Source of the DNA: Crotophaga sulcirostris
Taxonomy: Eukaryota > Chordata > Aves > Cuculiformes > Crotophagidae
Direction: 5' to 3'
DNA: 64,000 nt
Assembly: GCA_013397455.1 (NCBI GenBank)
Contig: VYZB01000728.1
Span: 190,468-254,467, forward strand
The notes beneath the pieces are model-generated. The model worked only from the letters and a program-made list of their open reading frames with translations, did not search any database and was not told where the DNA came from. Positions 22,285-34,800 of this stretch are shown here, in pieces (positions within the stretch are counted from its first letter, which is position 1; each line of letters starts with the position of its first letter). Position numbers and translations under genes: made by a program.

Positions 22285-25009
22285 AAATCCTTTTAACTGG
22301 GAGAGAGGAAGGGGGGCTACTGATTATTTCTGACAGAGCTTGTCCCAGCAAGGAGCAGGGTTGTCATCCATTGAGTGTCTCCATAAAAACACAGCCAAAA
22401 GCGTTCCCACATGTTTGAAACACACACTATGTACTTTAAGAACTGGGTTGGGTTTTTTTGAGAGATTTTTCTATATGCACATAAGAGACTTGCAGTTCAA
22501 AACAAATGAAAGATGAGATTCTGTAGAGCTCACTGAAAACAGGGAAAAGCTTGTTACCTGCTGGTTTTGAGTCCTTGGCATAGCTTGATTTAATATCAAG
22601 ACAAGAATATGGTACTAAACAGTCCCCTCGAGACTGCTGCTTTGTGCTAAGTAATAGAATAGCATCAATAATCCTTCCATGGGGCTACAGTAAATTTAAG
22701 TAAAGTTATTCTGGACTGTTAGATCTGCTTAAAAGCAGTGATCCAAGAAAGTTGGTGCATCACTTGCACAGTGAGCCTTTCCCTGGAAGAGCAGGCTTGC
22801 AACCCGTCCCCCGCACGCGCTTACACAGACTCATCAGATAAAGCCCTTGTTGCAAAGCTTGTGTTGATACCAGGAAATCTAGGAATTACCCGTTATATTA
22901 CGGAGGTGGTGATTTCTGTTGACTGTGCCTAACGGGTAACTTCTGCCTGCTGTTCTAAGGATTCAGTTGTGTATTTCCATAGAAAAGCCTCATCTAGCTG
23001 CAGATGCACCTCATGCTGAGCAGATCCTGGGATTCAAACAGGAGGATCTCCAGTGAGGTTAAATGGGCTCCACGGCACCGCAGGGTCTGTGCGCAGAGGT
23101 AATTGCACGAGTCAGGCTTTTGATAGCCATAGGGAAGTACTAACTTATTTCCCCCTGCTTTTTTCCCTAAGATTGGTTTGCACCACACTATGCTGCCACT
23201 CTTAAACATCCATGTGCCTTGCTCATAACGAACAAGGCAGAAACAGCAAATAACTGTATTGAGCACTGAGACAATTCCTGGCTCATCCCCTTAGTGGGTT
23301 TTAGGGCAATTTAGCAATGCTTCTTGCTTTTCATTCTTTAATCCATTCAGTAAAGACCATTCTGGGCTGTCTTCTGACATCAGTATTTTGTGACATGGAG
23401 TAGGTGTCCAGTAACTCCAGTAATATGAGAAATAAGTACAGAACCACACATGTTTTACAATAAGGTGGATTAGGCAATTTACCCATTTTTGCTAAAAATG
23501 TTATTTTCGCATTTTCTAGTCACTCATGGAGATTGAGATTACAGTAATCAGTGTTTACTGTAAACCTCTTTGCATTTTATGTCTTCGTGTGCCTTTAGTT
23601 CTGTCAATAAAAGCTTTTCACTTTAGAGGAAAAGATTAAACGCTATAGCATTTTGTCAAGGTGTCAGGCTCCTGTGCTTGGCTGCACGTTAATTTGTTTT
23701 AAGGTATTTGTAATGTTAATAGCACAAATGGTGGAATGCAGGAATCTGCAGTGTGACGGTTGCATCGTAGCCCTGTGTCAGCATCATGCAAGTGCTGGTC
23801 CTGCACTTCCATTTCTGCTGCTGCACGTTGTCCGTCGGGAGGTGGAAATCATTATGGAAACTTTGAAGCATCAGTGTGTGTTAGCCGCAGCTCTGGCAGC
23901 TGCTGTACTAAGTCCAACTTTAACTAATGTCTTCTTAGCACAGGAGTAAGTAGCTTTTTCCCTGCTCCCGACTCTTCAAAGGCTCTCTGCTTTTAGTGTC
24001 CTGCTCAGGTGTTGCAGGCAGCTTTTCATTTCATGTGTAATACCTAGTTGGATGAGAGTTCCTGTGTTGCATTTTGAGTACCTTAGCTTTACAGTGCTTT
24101 GGCAAGGACAAAATCTATAAAGACTTGTTGAATGATATTGCATATTCTGTTCCAGAACGCCAGATCCTCAAAAAAATAAAAATAAAAATGAGAATTTCTA
24201 AGTGTTGACTTAAATTACCAACTGTGGCTGCGGTCAGAGAGTTCAATTTTATAAGAATTTTAATTTTATAATGCATTTTTATAACTTTTTATATGACCAA
24301 TTAGATGTTTTTTATACCACCAGTACTGTTATTTTTAGAACTAAATACTCATATTTCGTGCACCATTCTACAAAATAGTTACATGTGTTTAAGGCAGTGA
24401 TTTTAGAGAAACTATTTCATAAAAAATATTCGTGTACTCAATCATATCTATTTATCATTGCATACTCTTAGAGTACAGTGAACTAGTTAGAATGATGCAT
24501 GCTTGCCTCAGCATCCCCAAGGCAGTCTTTGATTGCAGTAATAATGAATAATGTAAATTATTAGAGGCAGAGATTTCCTACAAAGTGTGTGACAATGGTT
24601 AGACTGGCATGACCACTGTTTCCGACACCACTTAATGCTATCTCATTAGTTCGTGCTATATCCATACCTGTCTACACATTGGCTGAAGTCTTACTCTAGT
24701 GTGTGATTGCAGCCTCCTGAGTTCAGGGACTTTTTGTTCAGTGCTTGTGCTTCATCTTGGCCCATGCAGATACCAGCCAGAAAGGTGATGCTGGTCCTCT
24801 GCATGGTTGTGTTGTTGAAATGTTTATGCTGTGATTCCTTACAGCGCTTACAAGCACAACAGCAATACAATAAATAATGAATACATTAATGTTTTGAATA
24901 GGCAGGTGCAACTCTACTGCAGATATCCAAGTGACAGTTTAGACTGACACTCTTTAAATATACTATGCTAAGTATAATTAAATAATTGCTAAAAAAAAAA
25001 ATCTAGTAT
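22285..25009. other. Unique intronic sequence
   Basis: About 2.7 kb has no named repeat. The part at 22780-22940 carries several CpGs and a 10-bp inverted repeat. The part at 23650-23950 holds a 98-residue open frame ('MSRCQAPVLGCTLICFK' start) with no recognisable domain. Both have the look of conserved non-coding DNA, but that cannot be shown from one sequence. Confidence 0.45.
22886..22939. repeat. Spaced 10-bp inverted repeat
   Basis: TTACCCGTTA (22886-22895) and TAACGGGTAA (22930-22939) are exact reverse complements, 34 bases apart. Each arm contains a CpG. Confidence 0.9.
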
Positions 25010-25200
25010 TAGAATCATAATATCACTGCGGTTGGAAAAGACCTCTAAGCTCATGAAGTCCAACTGTCAGGCTAACAGTAAAATGCCTTCTAAAACTTAT
25101 CACAAAGTGCCACATCTACGTGGTTTTTGGACACCTCCAGGAACGGAGACTCTGTGGCTGGGTAGCTTGTTCCACACTAACTTCATCTGTTGAAGGGGAA
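25010..25200 (-). mobile_element. CR1 LINE, 3' part
   Basis: Reverse-complement CR1: 'agaatcataatatcactgcg', 'ttggaaaagacctctaagct', 'gtccaactgtcaggctaaca', 'tttggacacctccaggaacg' and 'ggtagcttgttccacactaa'. It is 5'-truncated. It lies head to head with the plus-strand copy starting at 25281. Confidence 0.88.
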
Positions 25201-25223
25201 AACCTAGGACAAGTGATGCTTTA

Positions 25224-25271
25224 CCTTCAAACCTCATGAAAATCCTTCAAACCTCATGAAAATCCTTCAAA
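25224..25271. repeat. 20-bp tandem repeat, 2.4 copies
   Basis: The unit 'ccttcaaacctcatgaaaat' is at 25224-25243 and again exactly at 25244-25263, then the first eight bases of a third copy. It lies in the gap between two oppositely oriented CR1 fragments. Confidence 0.95.
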
Positions 25272-25280
25272 AGGAAGTGT

Positions 25281-25695
25281 GGAGCAAAAATCCTATGAGG
25301 AGCAGCTGAGAGGACTGGGGCTGCTTAGTCTGGAGAAAAGAAGACTGAAGAGAAGCTTCATCGCTTTCTAGAACTACCTGAAAGGAGGCTGTAGTGAGGT
25401 GGGTGTTGGTCTCTTCTCCCAAGTAACGCATGATAGGATGAGAGGAAATGGCCTCAAGTTGTGCCAGGGGAGGTTTAGATTGGATATTAGGAAAAATTTC
25501 AGTACTGAAAGAGCGGTAAAGCACTGGAAGAGGCTTCCGAAGGAAGTGGTGGAGTCTCCATCCCTGGAGGGATTTAAAAGATGCATAGATATGACATCGT
25601 TTAGTGATAGAGCTGGCAGTATTAGATTTATGGTTGGACTCAATGATCATAAAGGTCTTTTCCAACCTAAATGATTCTACTGTTCTATGATTCTG
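25281..25695 (+). mobile_element. CR1 LINE, 3' part
   Basis: Complete consensus order: 'ggagcaaaaatcctatgagg', 'ggactggggctgcttagtct', 'gtgggtgttggtctcttctc', 'gaggaaatggcctcaagttg', 'tagattggatattaggaaaa', 'atccctggagggatttaaaa', 'ttatggttggactcaatgat', then the tail 'atgattctactgttctatga'. It is the cleanest example here of the 'ggttggactcgatgatctta' CR1 type. Three overlapping open frames on both strands are shadows of it. Confidence 0.95.
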
Positions 25696-26539
25696 TAAGA
25701 GTGGGACTCAAATTGACTTTTTCCTCCAGGGCATGTCAGAATGCGCCCTAGCAGAAACAGGTATTTTTTCCCCTCGTGCTGCTTTTTGTGAGGGCAGCAA
25801 AAGCTTTCCTTACACCGTGGCTCATCACCACCTTTTTAGACCCAGTGCCTTCCTAGCCTCTCAATATACGTAGGCAATGCTACACCAGAGGGTGCACCTT
25901 GCTCCTTACTACTTACCAAGAGGATAAAGCCTGGTTAAACTGTGTGTTCTGTAGAGTGGAAGAGAAGACAATAGTCCTTTCTCATTTCATCTCTTCTGAA
26001 ATACCTACAGGCTCCAGTCCAGCAACAGTAAAACTCTATATATGGATCTTTTTAAGTTTTCATTAAGTACTTTGTGGGATTGATCTTGAATGTTAATCTT
26101 TATATTCCAAGTTGCATCCACCTTACTCTTAATAATTTTTAAAAGCATTTTCTGTGTTTCATCCTCAGTAGCTCTGTGAAGCCAGAATATCTATAGTGAC
26201 GGAATCTGGTACATCAGTGTAATTGTAAAAGCTGTATTTCTGCTAGAGCTCAGCACCTCTAAGGAGGTATTCCCTGAGAGATGTAATCCAAATTCAAAAG
26301 AAAAAGGTCTATTTGCCTTGATGTAACATCCAGGTGATCATTTACATTTCAGTTTGCTTTTTCTGCTAGAATCAAAATTTGGATTTGCATTTGGTATAAT
26401 TTTTCAAGAAGTTCACTTTCAGTTGAAAACTTCTGATCTTTTCCATAATCTATACGGTTCAGGCCAGGAAAGACATTTAGATCCCTTATTCTCCACTTAC
26501 ACATATAGGTCTTTAACTTTTGACCAGATGTTGTTATGC
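25696..26539. other. Unique intronic sequence
   Basis: I see no exon or named repeat. The right end grades into the old LINE relic, whose true 3' limit is uncertain by tens of bases. Confidence 0.4.
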
Positions 26540-29150
26540 TGAAATTCATAACTTGTATTTGGTTAAAGTGTCTTCCAGGAAGCCATTCAGCCTTGACTGG
26601 AAGGATTCAAGAGATGGAGTATCCATTGCTTCCTTCCCTTTGTAATTTCTTAAACTATTTAGAGGAGTGTCTCCTTTCTGGATTGGCTTTGTTTGGCTTC
26701 ATGTTCCAGCCGTTAGTTCTTGCGGTGCCTTTTTCTACAAAGTTAAAGAGCCATTTAGTACATTTACTTTTTCTCTGTGTGAATTAGATACTGGAATCAA
26801 GTCAACACTCAATTTTCTTTTAAGAAGAGGAATAGACTGAGTTCTTTAAGTCTCACTGCAAGTTAATTTCTCCAGGTTTCAAATGCTTTTACATATCTTT
26901 CTGTAGCATCTACAGTCTTTCAACATCTTTTCTTTGAAACGGACCTGCATACATCTCACTCATGCAATGCACAGACTTCAAATCTTCAGTACCGGATTTT
27001 CTCCCATTTCCTTGGCCAATAGTCATGTGTGACCTTTTTATCACTGTACTTTTATCACAATCAACTTAGGAGGGTCTTGTCCAATATCTCCTAATACTCT
27101 TTCCAGAGCTGCTGCTCTCCATCTTGGTTCTAAAGTAGGGTTATGAAACATTGCAGGTAGTATTTTTAAAATAAAACAAACACACTAAAAAAAGGCTGCT
27201 GTCCTTCTTGTTGATAAACATTGTGCCATCTTCACATTTACACAAGCTTTACCACCACTCAATTTATATTTACTTCCTGTGTTGTCAAATAGCCGTAGGA
27301 CACTCCATCAGTAACATCTCTATTCAATAGAGTTTTCTCCATGACAACTACATTTGCAGATTACTTAGTCTGCAAGTTCTTAGAAATATTGAATAATATT
27401 GATTTTAACCTGTTTTCACAAGTAAACAAGAATTCTACAGTTGCGCCATTTGTCCCCTTGTGCATTTATGAAACATTGATCAATTTCTGCCTAATTTGAA
27501 GTTTTAGTTGTAATTAAGTTCGCCAAGTTCTGTGATAATGGTTCACAGTACAGAAGAAGAAATTTGGAATGTATCTTCTTAATAAAATGAGGACTTCTTA
27601 ATGTCTCCTTTGAAAGGCAAAGGGGGATGACTTGGGAGCTAAACACGGTGCCTGGAAACAAACAGCCAGCAGAGCAGCAGACACAACCAGCTAACTGTGG
27701 CAGGTGCATGACTCCAGTGTAATGACAGTATAGAGGGTCCTTTTTCCAGAACTTTCATGGGAAACCTGGGAAGTGCAAAAAAGAGTTGCTAGAAAGAAAA
27801 GAAAGACAAAGGGCCTTCTAAAAATGCAAAGGAAAGTTGGCATAGTTTGCCCTGCTGCTCATAATATTTTGGAGGAATGAATCAAATGCCTGATAAAAAA
27901 ATTGAGTGTATTCTATTTGTATATAAATCCTTATCCGCTAAACTTGCTAATCCATCAAAGAGTGAAACTAAGTTTATTTGTTTAGGGCTTATTTTCTAGT
28001 AAGCTATATTGGCTTTGATTGATCATAATTTTGTACCATAATTCTTCATTAATAAACTCCACTATCACAGCACTGTAGGTCTAAACGGGATTTTTCTTGT
28101 GCACCAGCTTCATCCCTCAGCCCAAGGCAAGAACAAATGTTCTTACATCACTTTCTGACAGGTGTTCATTTCACTAGTTCTTTCCTTTGTGTTGGGTGAT
28201 GACACATCCTCACTGGGCTCTAACAAATGTCCAGTTTTAGTTACCTATATCTGCCTTGGTGCATGCATTCAGCTTCAAGAACAGCTGAGTAAGCAACAGT
28301 CACCCCCGAAAATACACCAACCAGTTGGACACAGTAGTAAGCACTGAGAATGAAAGTAATTATGCAGCAAATGACTTACTTAAAATGAAAATTTGAATTA
28401 ATTTGGATTGTTTTTCTAAAGAGGAGTGAATTTCCTGGAGAGAAAAACAGAGGAAGATAAACATGTAAAAAAGTTCCAGCTAAAAAAAATGAGAATTTAT
28501 TCTTCATGTCCACAGTACATCGGGTAGGAATTTATAGACCTACATATCCATTTTTCCATTCTTTTTCTTGAGATTTATGTCACGCTAACTGTGCAAATAG
28601 TCTTGCCTGAAATTTTGGGTTACGATTTTTTCCCATCTTCTGTAACTTCTCTGCCATTCTAAGTGTTATTTAAAATGAACAAAAGTATCCAGTTAGCTGG
28701 TTTATGGCTCTTGAATACAAACTCTGCAAGCCTGCCGATTTAGAAATACTTATCCCTGAGAAGATATTGATGAGTAGTGGGAAAGAATGTGCTTCATCAA
28801 ACATTTGGTCATTTTTTTTCCAAGTACAGAACAAAAATGTATATTGAACAATTTTGTACTTTCTTCAGCTTTGTTATTTACAGTTTCACCATCTCCATCT
28901 GAAAATCGACGTATGTTTGCTATGGATTGCATTTGTTGCTTGTGGATAAAACAAAGGTCTTCATTGTGCTAAGTTTGCCAGCCATAGATTGTTTTTCCTT
29001 AGATAGTTTTAGCTTTCCTTAGCATCTTTTTCTGCCAATAACAAGCTATTTCCACCTTTTTCTATATTCCTAGACCAATTTCACTGTTTTGCTGAACAAG
29101 GACAACTAACACTCTGTGGTGGGGTTTATTTCTCATCCAACAAACTTTTT
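26540..29150 (-). mobile_element. Ancient CR1-clade (L3-like) LINE relic
   Basis: On the minus strand five blocks keep the order of an old amniote CR1/L3-type LINE. 28795-29150 is the start of the reverse-transcriptase region; the frame 28750-28932 reads DGETVNNKAEESTKLFNIHF, the linker before the polymerase core. Then come 28555-28790, 27870-28090, 27180-27430 and finally 26540-27150, the end of ORF2 plus 3' UTR. Stretches 27431-27869 and 28091-28554 do not match my memory of the element and are insertions or decayed parts. It lacks the ATTCTATG tail of young avian CR1 and is much more diverged than the CR1 copies around it. It has many stops and frameshifts. Recognition is from recall of related turtle/crocodile repeats. 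Confidence 0.72.
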
Positions 29151-29305
29151 AAAATTATCATTCATTCATTTATGTTGAAATATCTCATCTTGATTAAAAT
29201 TGCTTATCTTTTTCCTACTTTGAAGAAAATACCATTTTTGAAGTAGCAAGTATGTGTGTTGCTGGCTGAGGCTTCCCTCTGTTCAATCCCACCCAATGTC
29301 TTCAT

Positions 29306-29868
29306 TGTGGCCCACAGGAGTAGGGAAGGGATTGTCCCCCTGCACTCGGCACTGGTGACATTGCACCTTGAATCCTGGGTTCAGTTTTGGGCCCCTCACT
29401 CCAGCAAAGACATTGAGGGCCTGAAATGCATACAGAGAAAGTAAAGGAGCTGGGGAAGGCGCTGGAGAGCAGGGGTTCTGGGAGTAGCTGAGGGACCTGG
29501 GCTGGTTTAGCCTGGACAAGAGGAGGCTGTGGGGAGACCTCATCAATCTCGGCAGCTCCTGGAAGGGAGATTGGAGCGAGGTGGGTGTTGGTGTCTTCAA
29601 CCAAGTGACAAGTGATAAGACAAGAGGAAATGGCCTCTAGTTGTGCCAGGGGAGGTTTAGATTGGATATTAGGAAAAATTTCCTTACTGAAAGAGTGGTG
29701 AAACACTGGAACAAGCTGCAGAGTTCCCATCCCTGGAGGTGTTCAAGAATCATGTAGAGGTGGCACATCAGGGCATTGTTTAGTAGGCACAGTGGGGTTG
29801 GGCTGATGATTGGACTGGATGAGCTTAGAGGTCTTTTCCAACCTTAATGATTCTATGATTCTATGATC
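29306..29868 (+). mobile_element. CR1 LINE, 3' part
   Basis: It starts around 'ggcccacaggagtagggaag', then 'cactcggcactggtgacatt', 'gacattgagggcctgaaatg', 'gaggaaatggcctctagttg', 'tagattggatattaggaaaa', 'ttggactggatgagcttaga' and the tail 'aatgattctatgattctatg'. This is the same CR1 type as 1-546 and 25281-25695, extending further 5' than the latter. The minus-strand frames 29283-29600 and 29302-29730 are shadows. Confidence 0.95.
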
Positions 29869-31507
29869 CGGTCAGGTTCACAGGCTCCAGGTAGTCTCCC
29901 ATTTATCTTTATCCCTCACAACGTTGCCCAAAATGGTAAGGTCATAGAAAGCATTGTACCTTTTTGAGTGAGAAAACCATCATTCGTAGTTTAACTTTTA
30001 ATGTTTATGACCACCAATATCCATCTCCTGAACTCATGCCTTCCAGAGTGATGAAGCTCTCCATGTGCTGCAGAAGTGTGCTTAGGGAGAAACTTGCCCC
30101 GTTCTCTGGTTTGTCTGTCCCAAACCTCCCCACCAGCATCTCCTCCTGGTCTTTTTTCGCACACTGGCATAAATGCACTGAAGACCCAAGCTCAGATTTA
30201 TCAGTATGGGTGGAATAAGTAAAGGTGTTTTTAGAATAGAGCACCACATCCTCACCTCTTTTATGCACTTGAATCACTCTAAATAGGTGATAAACAGCCA
30301 TTTTAATGCTTCAGGCATACAAATTACCTTAACAGCTGTCAGTAATGCCAATTATATCAAATTCCTGCTCATGGCTGTGGTTGGACAACAAACAAGAATT
30401 GGAAAAACTCCTAGCAGTGGCATAGAATTGATTTTAGCATTCCTTTTCTTTTCCTTTGCCACATAAATTAAATTTATTTGCAACACATGGAGGTTAAATT
30501 TATATCGTATTTGCCTTCTTAGCACCCTGCCCTCAAGTTGCTAATTTAACAGTTTTCTGGCTGCTCCAGCTAGCTCTCAGCAGAGAAGATTAGTTTCCCA
30601 GCCTGTGAGATAACCAAAAGATGAGAAACATGGAGCTCCACGATGCCATTTTTAGAGGCCTTTTTCACAGTATATTTGCACTTTAAACTTTCTCCTATCA
30701 AGGAACATGCCTATATTTGGAAGGCCCAATTTTCTGTTGAGAGGACTTGTCATTTTCTGCTAACCAGTGTCAGCAACTAATCTCATCATGTTAATGCACA
30801 GGGACAGTTAAGTGACTGGCTTAAAATGCATTGTGATTGTTATCTATTTATTAAAAGCAAAAGCAAACAACTGCTAATGCTCAGATGCTGATTGTTTACA
30901 CAAATAGAGTTAAGGACAAGGCTAATTTGAGCAGACATATTATATTCTTATATTATGATGTGAAAATAATACTCTATGTGGTAATTGTTTATAATATATA
31001 TCAGTATTATGAATACTTTATTTCAATAAATATTTTACTTTAGAAAGTCACATTTAATAAGCAATATTTTTAAAGCTATATTCCAATTTTTATGTGAAAG
31101 AAGGGAATAGGACATTTCCCCCGCACTAATCCTTCCTTTTATTTTAGGTAGGTTTACAAGACATGTATACAATAGCGTAACAGAGAAACAATCCACATGT
31201 TTAATAGAGCAAACTGTTTTAGATTATGTTTGTTCTTGCTGCTGTGAATATAGTAGTCAGTGTGAAGTCAAATGTCATGTGCTTTTGAACAAACACTGTT
31301 AAGTGCCTATCATTACTTTTAAGGACAAGAGTTGTCTTTTTGCAAGTGTAATCTTTGTGCAAGTAAGACATTGGTATAAAAGCTCTTATCACTTTATTTG
31401 GTCTTTGCTAATATATCATTTGAAATGATACATCTTATAAAATATCTTATAAAAAATGATACATATTATAAAATAAAATAAAAAAATCTGAATTTTATTA
31501 CATATTG
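29869..31507. other. Unique intronic sequence, AT-rich right half
   Basis: No named repeat. 30530-31120 combines GC-moderate and TAAT/ATTA-rich stretches of the kind seen in vertebrate non-coding conserved elements. 31411-31490 is a low-complexity AT stretch with the near-repeat 'atgatacatcttataaaata' / 'atgatacatattataaaata'. Confidence 0.4.
31411..31490. repeat. AT-rich imperfect direct repeat
   Basis: 'gatacatcttataaaat' and 'gatacatattataaaat' occur about 32 bases apart, with a further 'atcttataaaa' between, next to the small inverted repeat 'atcatttgaaatgat'. Confidence 0.7.
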
Positions 31508-31845
31508 AATCATAAAATCATAGAATCATAGCATGGTTTGGTTTGGAAGGGACCTCAAATCCCATCCAGTTCCAACCCCTTTGCCATGGGCAAGGACACC
31601 TCCCACTAGACCAGGCTGCTCAAAGCCTCATTCAACCTGAACTTGAACACCTCCAGGGAGGAGGCATCCAGGACATCCCTGGGCAACCTGTGCCAGGGCC
31701 TCACCACCCTCGCTGTGAAGAGTTTCTTCCTAATATCTAATCTCAATCTTCCCCCTTCCAATATAAAACTATCCCCCTCATCCTATCGCTACATGCCATT
31801 GTAAAAAGTCCTTCTCCTGCTTTCTTGTAGGCCTCCCTTAGAGGA
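31508..31845 (-). mobile_element. CR1 LINE, 3' part
   Basis: The reverse-complement tail 'aatcatagaatcatagcatg' is followed by 'ttggaagggacctcaaatcc', 'gacacctcccactagaccag', 'cttgaacacctccagggagg', 'tccctgggcaacctgtgcca', 'agtttcttcctaatatctaa' and 'cctgctttcttgtaggcctc'. It reaches further 5' than the 8711 copy. The short frames on both strands here are shadows. Confidence 0.94.
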
Positions 31846-34800
31846 CAGCTGGAAGTGCACAGGGGGCACTTAGGCTGTTGGCTGGCAATTTGTTTGTCTT
31901 CCTTTGAGATACTGGCTTGAGATCCCTTCCACCGAAATCGCAACTGGAACTGTTGCTGCTTCTAATGTCAAAGTTCTAACCACTGCACTGTGATACAGGT
32001 GAAGGCTCTCCTTTCCTCATCCATCCTAAATGATGATCCTAAGTGATTCTTGCTTGTTTTTTTTCAAGGAATGGCATTCACTGCTTGCAGGCTGCAGCAT
32101 CAGTACTCAAGGCATCGCTAGAGTCCATGACTTTAATCAGACAGTCTGTATTGATAATTTTTACCAATGCCTTGTAAATGCCGTGCATTTTTTGGAAAGG
32201 TAGATCATGGGATGGAGTAACCTCACAGGTGGAGACGCATGATGTTTGCTCAAGCTAACAGTGGGGCTTTTTGTACATTAAGGAGAGGAGGAGTCAGTGA
32301 CAACCAGAAGAAGAAAAAGAGATTGGTTTTCATGTTTATTGTCAGAGATGGCACCAAACTATCCAACAGCCAGACGCTATGGCTTGCTCTCATTGAGCCA
32401 ACCCAGCAAGAGCACTCCTTAAACAAGGAGATTAGATGCAAAATGTTCATTAATGCCAGTCTACCCAACCTGTGCAAAACCTGATTGGACTGGGAAACAG
32501 CTGCCACTGGAAAACCCACCACGTTGTATGATGTCAGTGGAAGGTGCACACATGAAAGCTTGGGAAGATGAATTCCCATATCTCCCCATGTCCTTGTGTC
32601 TTTGTTCTAGAACATGTTAGGGCTCCATAGAGAAGTGAGGATCTTTTCTATTGGTTTTTGTGTTGGTCATAAAGCTTATGTTTTATTAAAATTCTAGAAA
32701 TTCCAGATGAAATAGAAGCATAAGCATTTATATCACTTGCTGTCAGATTGTTTCATTGTGCTTTCTGAGAACTCTGCTACTCGTTGGTGCAGGGAAGTCC
32801 TCGTTTCCACTCATTTATGTCTTCACTGGAACTACATTTTTATTTTTAAGTTTTAGCAGTGTGTTCACAGCTTATAGTTTGCACCCACGGATAAATAGTG
32901 TTATCTTGGTAACAGAGATAACAGCAGTCACAGGTGGATTGATTTGTCATCATCCAAAGCTTTTATCAACCACATAAAAATGTTCCTTCTATAAATGAGG
33001 TAGTAGAAATTGATTTTGAATAGTTATTCTTTCCATGCACAGGCTCTTTTGTTATTCATTTTGTTAATTCTGGTATGATTTTTCTGCGCTACATTTCTTT
33101 TTCTAAACTTTTCCTCTGGTTTAGTGTCTGATTTTGTTTAATGCTACTAAGTGGTTTACTGAAGATTTACAAGTGATATTTCATCCGCCAGAGAGACTCT
33201 GTGAGCTGAGTGCTGCACCCAAATATGATACAATATTGTGTTGGCATTAATATGCATATTGATGCAAAATCAATGCAAATAGACTCTACATCTAATCCCA
33301 CACTCCCTCACTCAAGTTTACTGGCAGCAACAGCAAGTTACTTCTTTGATTTCAGTGCTGGATATGCAGTATTTATGAGAGGTTGCACTTTACATCCTCA
33401 CTTTGATTATCATTATGCCAGTGCACATTGAAAGAGTTTTCAGAAATAAAATTGTTTCCGTGTTGTTGTCAGACCCCACTCAGACAAACCTCAGTTTGGG
33501 CTTTGGCTTATTTGCTTGTGACTTACCCCAGTGAAGAATGCACCAGCTTCTTGAAGGTACAGAACACAATAAACATCTTGCAAGCTGTCCCTGTACAAGA
33601 CGACACAGGACACTGCTTGCAGGGGTGAGTGCTCGTGATGTGCAGGGCAGAATTTGGCCATTTCATGCTCCTCCTCTAGATACCTACAGAAAAAGTGTCT
33701 GGCTCCAGCGCACTATTAGACTGTAATTAGTGTAACTAACAACTAATATGAAAGAGCAGGATAGAGGTCACCACAAGACTTCAAAGGTCTTAACAGGTTA
33801 AGGTTGGAGGGCAGTCTGTCCCTTTGCTTAATCTGTTGCCATATCTTCTGAGATTTGTGGAAAGCTTCAGTGACCTGTAACCTTGATGTGTTGCTCTCCC
33901 ATAATTTACGGCTCACATGCCAGTTTCTTTATTTCTTTCTACTTAGACAGGCATAGGTCTTTGTGATCGACATCACCCTTTTCTGTTCAGATATAAGTGT
34001 GCCTAGGTAAACAGCTTTTTGATGTGGAATAAAGACAGTGGTTTAAGCTCTTGCCCAGCTAGCTTCAGACTCATCAGAAATGATTGTTTTACTATGCTTC
34101 AGCATGTGGTTTTTAGGCGACGTTTGACATGTAGATTAAGCTCAGGTTTAAAACCTAACTACTGAAATAAATTGGGAATTGTACAATGGTTTTCAAAAGA
34201 TACCAAATATCAGGCTTTTATGAGTTGTTTTCTGAAACCTAACTGTCCAAGGATAGTTTTGTCTATATTTTCAGTAAACCTAAGAACTCTTATTGCTTGT
34301 GTGCGACTCAAAGACAATTTATATTGTGGAACATTTAAGTAGATATTGCCCCATAGCGTTTCATTGTGAGAGACAAATACCCATATCAAGAAAACTCTCC
34401 TGTTGCTAATGGTTTGGGGTTTTCTTCCCCCAGACTAAGTGCTGCATTTCTCCCATCAAGCCCAACGTGCATGGGTGGATTTTGATTGCAAAGTCCCTCT
34501 TTCCTAGGCATCAGGAAGTCAGTTCTCCTCAGTGGTGCACATCCCAAGGCAATGGCAGAGCAGAGTGGAGAGTTTTCTTATCTTCCCTTCCATGGATGTT
34601 TTACCCTGAGAGAGCCATGCCCATTCCCACAGGCAGAAGCCAGCAGGGATGCCTTCTGGCTTCCACTCTCTGCCATTTGTGGCCCCAGCATCCCACCCTG
34701 CAGTCCATCCTGGTGTCAGGGCACCACAGATCTTGGGAAGACAATGCTAAAAATTGATTCAGCAAAGCAAAGTAACATGCAGCAAGCTACTTGCCTACAC

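Noticed and set aside
29283..29730. Two minus-strand frames over 100 residues
   Set aside because: They are shadows of the plus-strand CR1 at 29306-29868.
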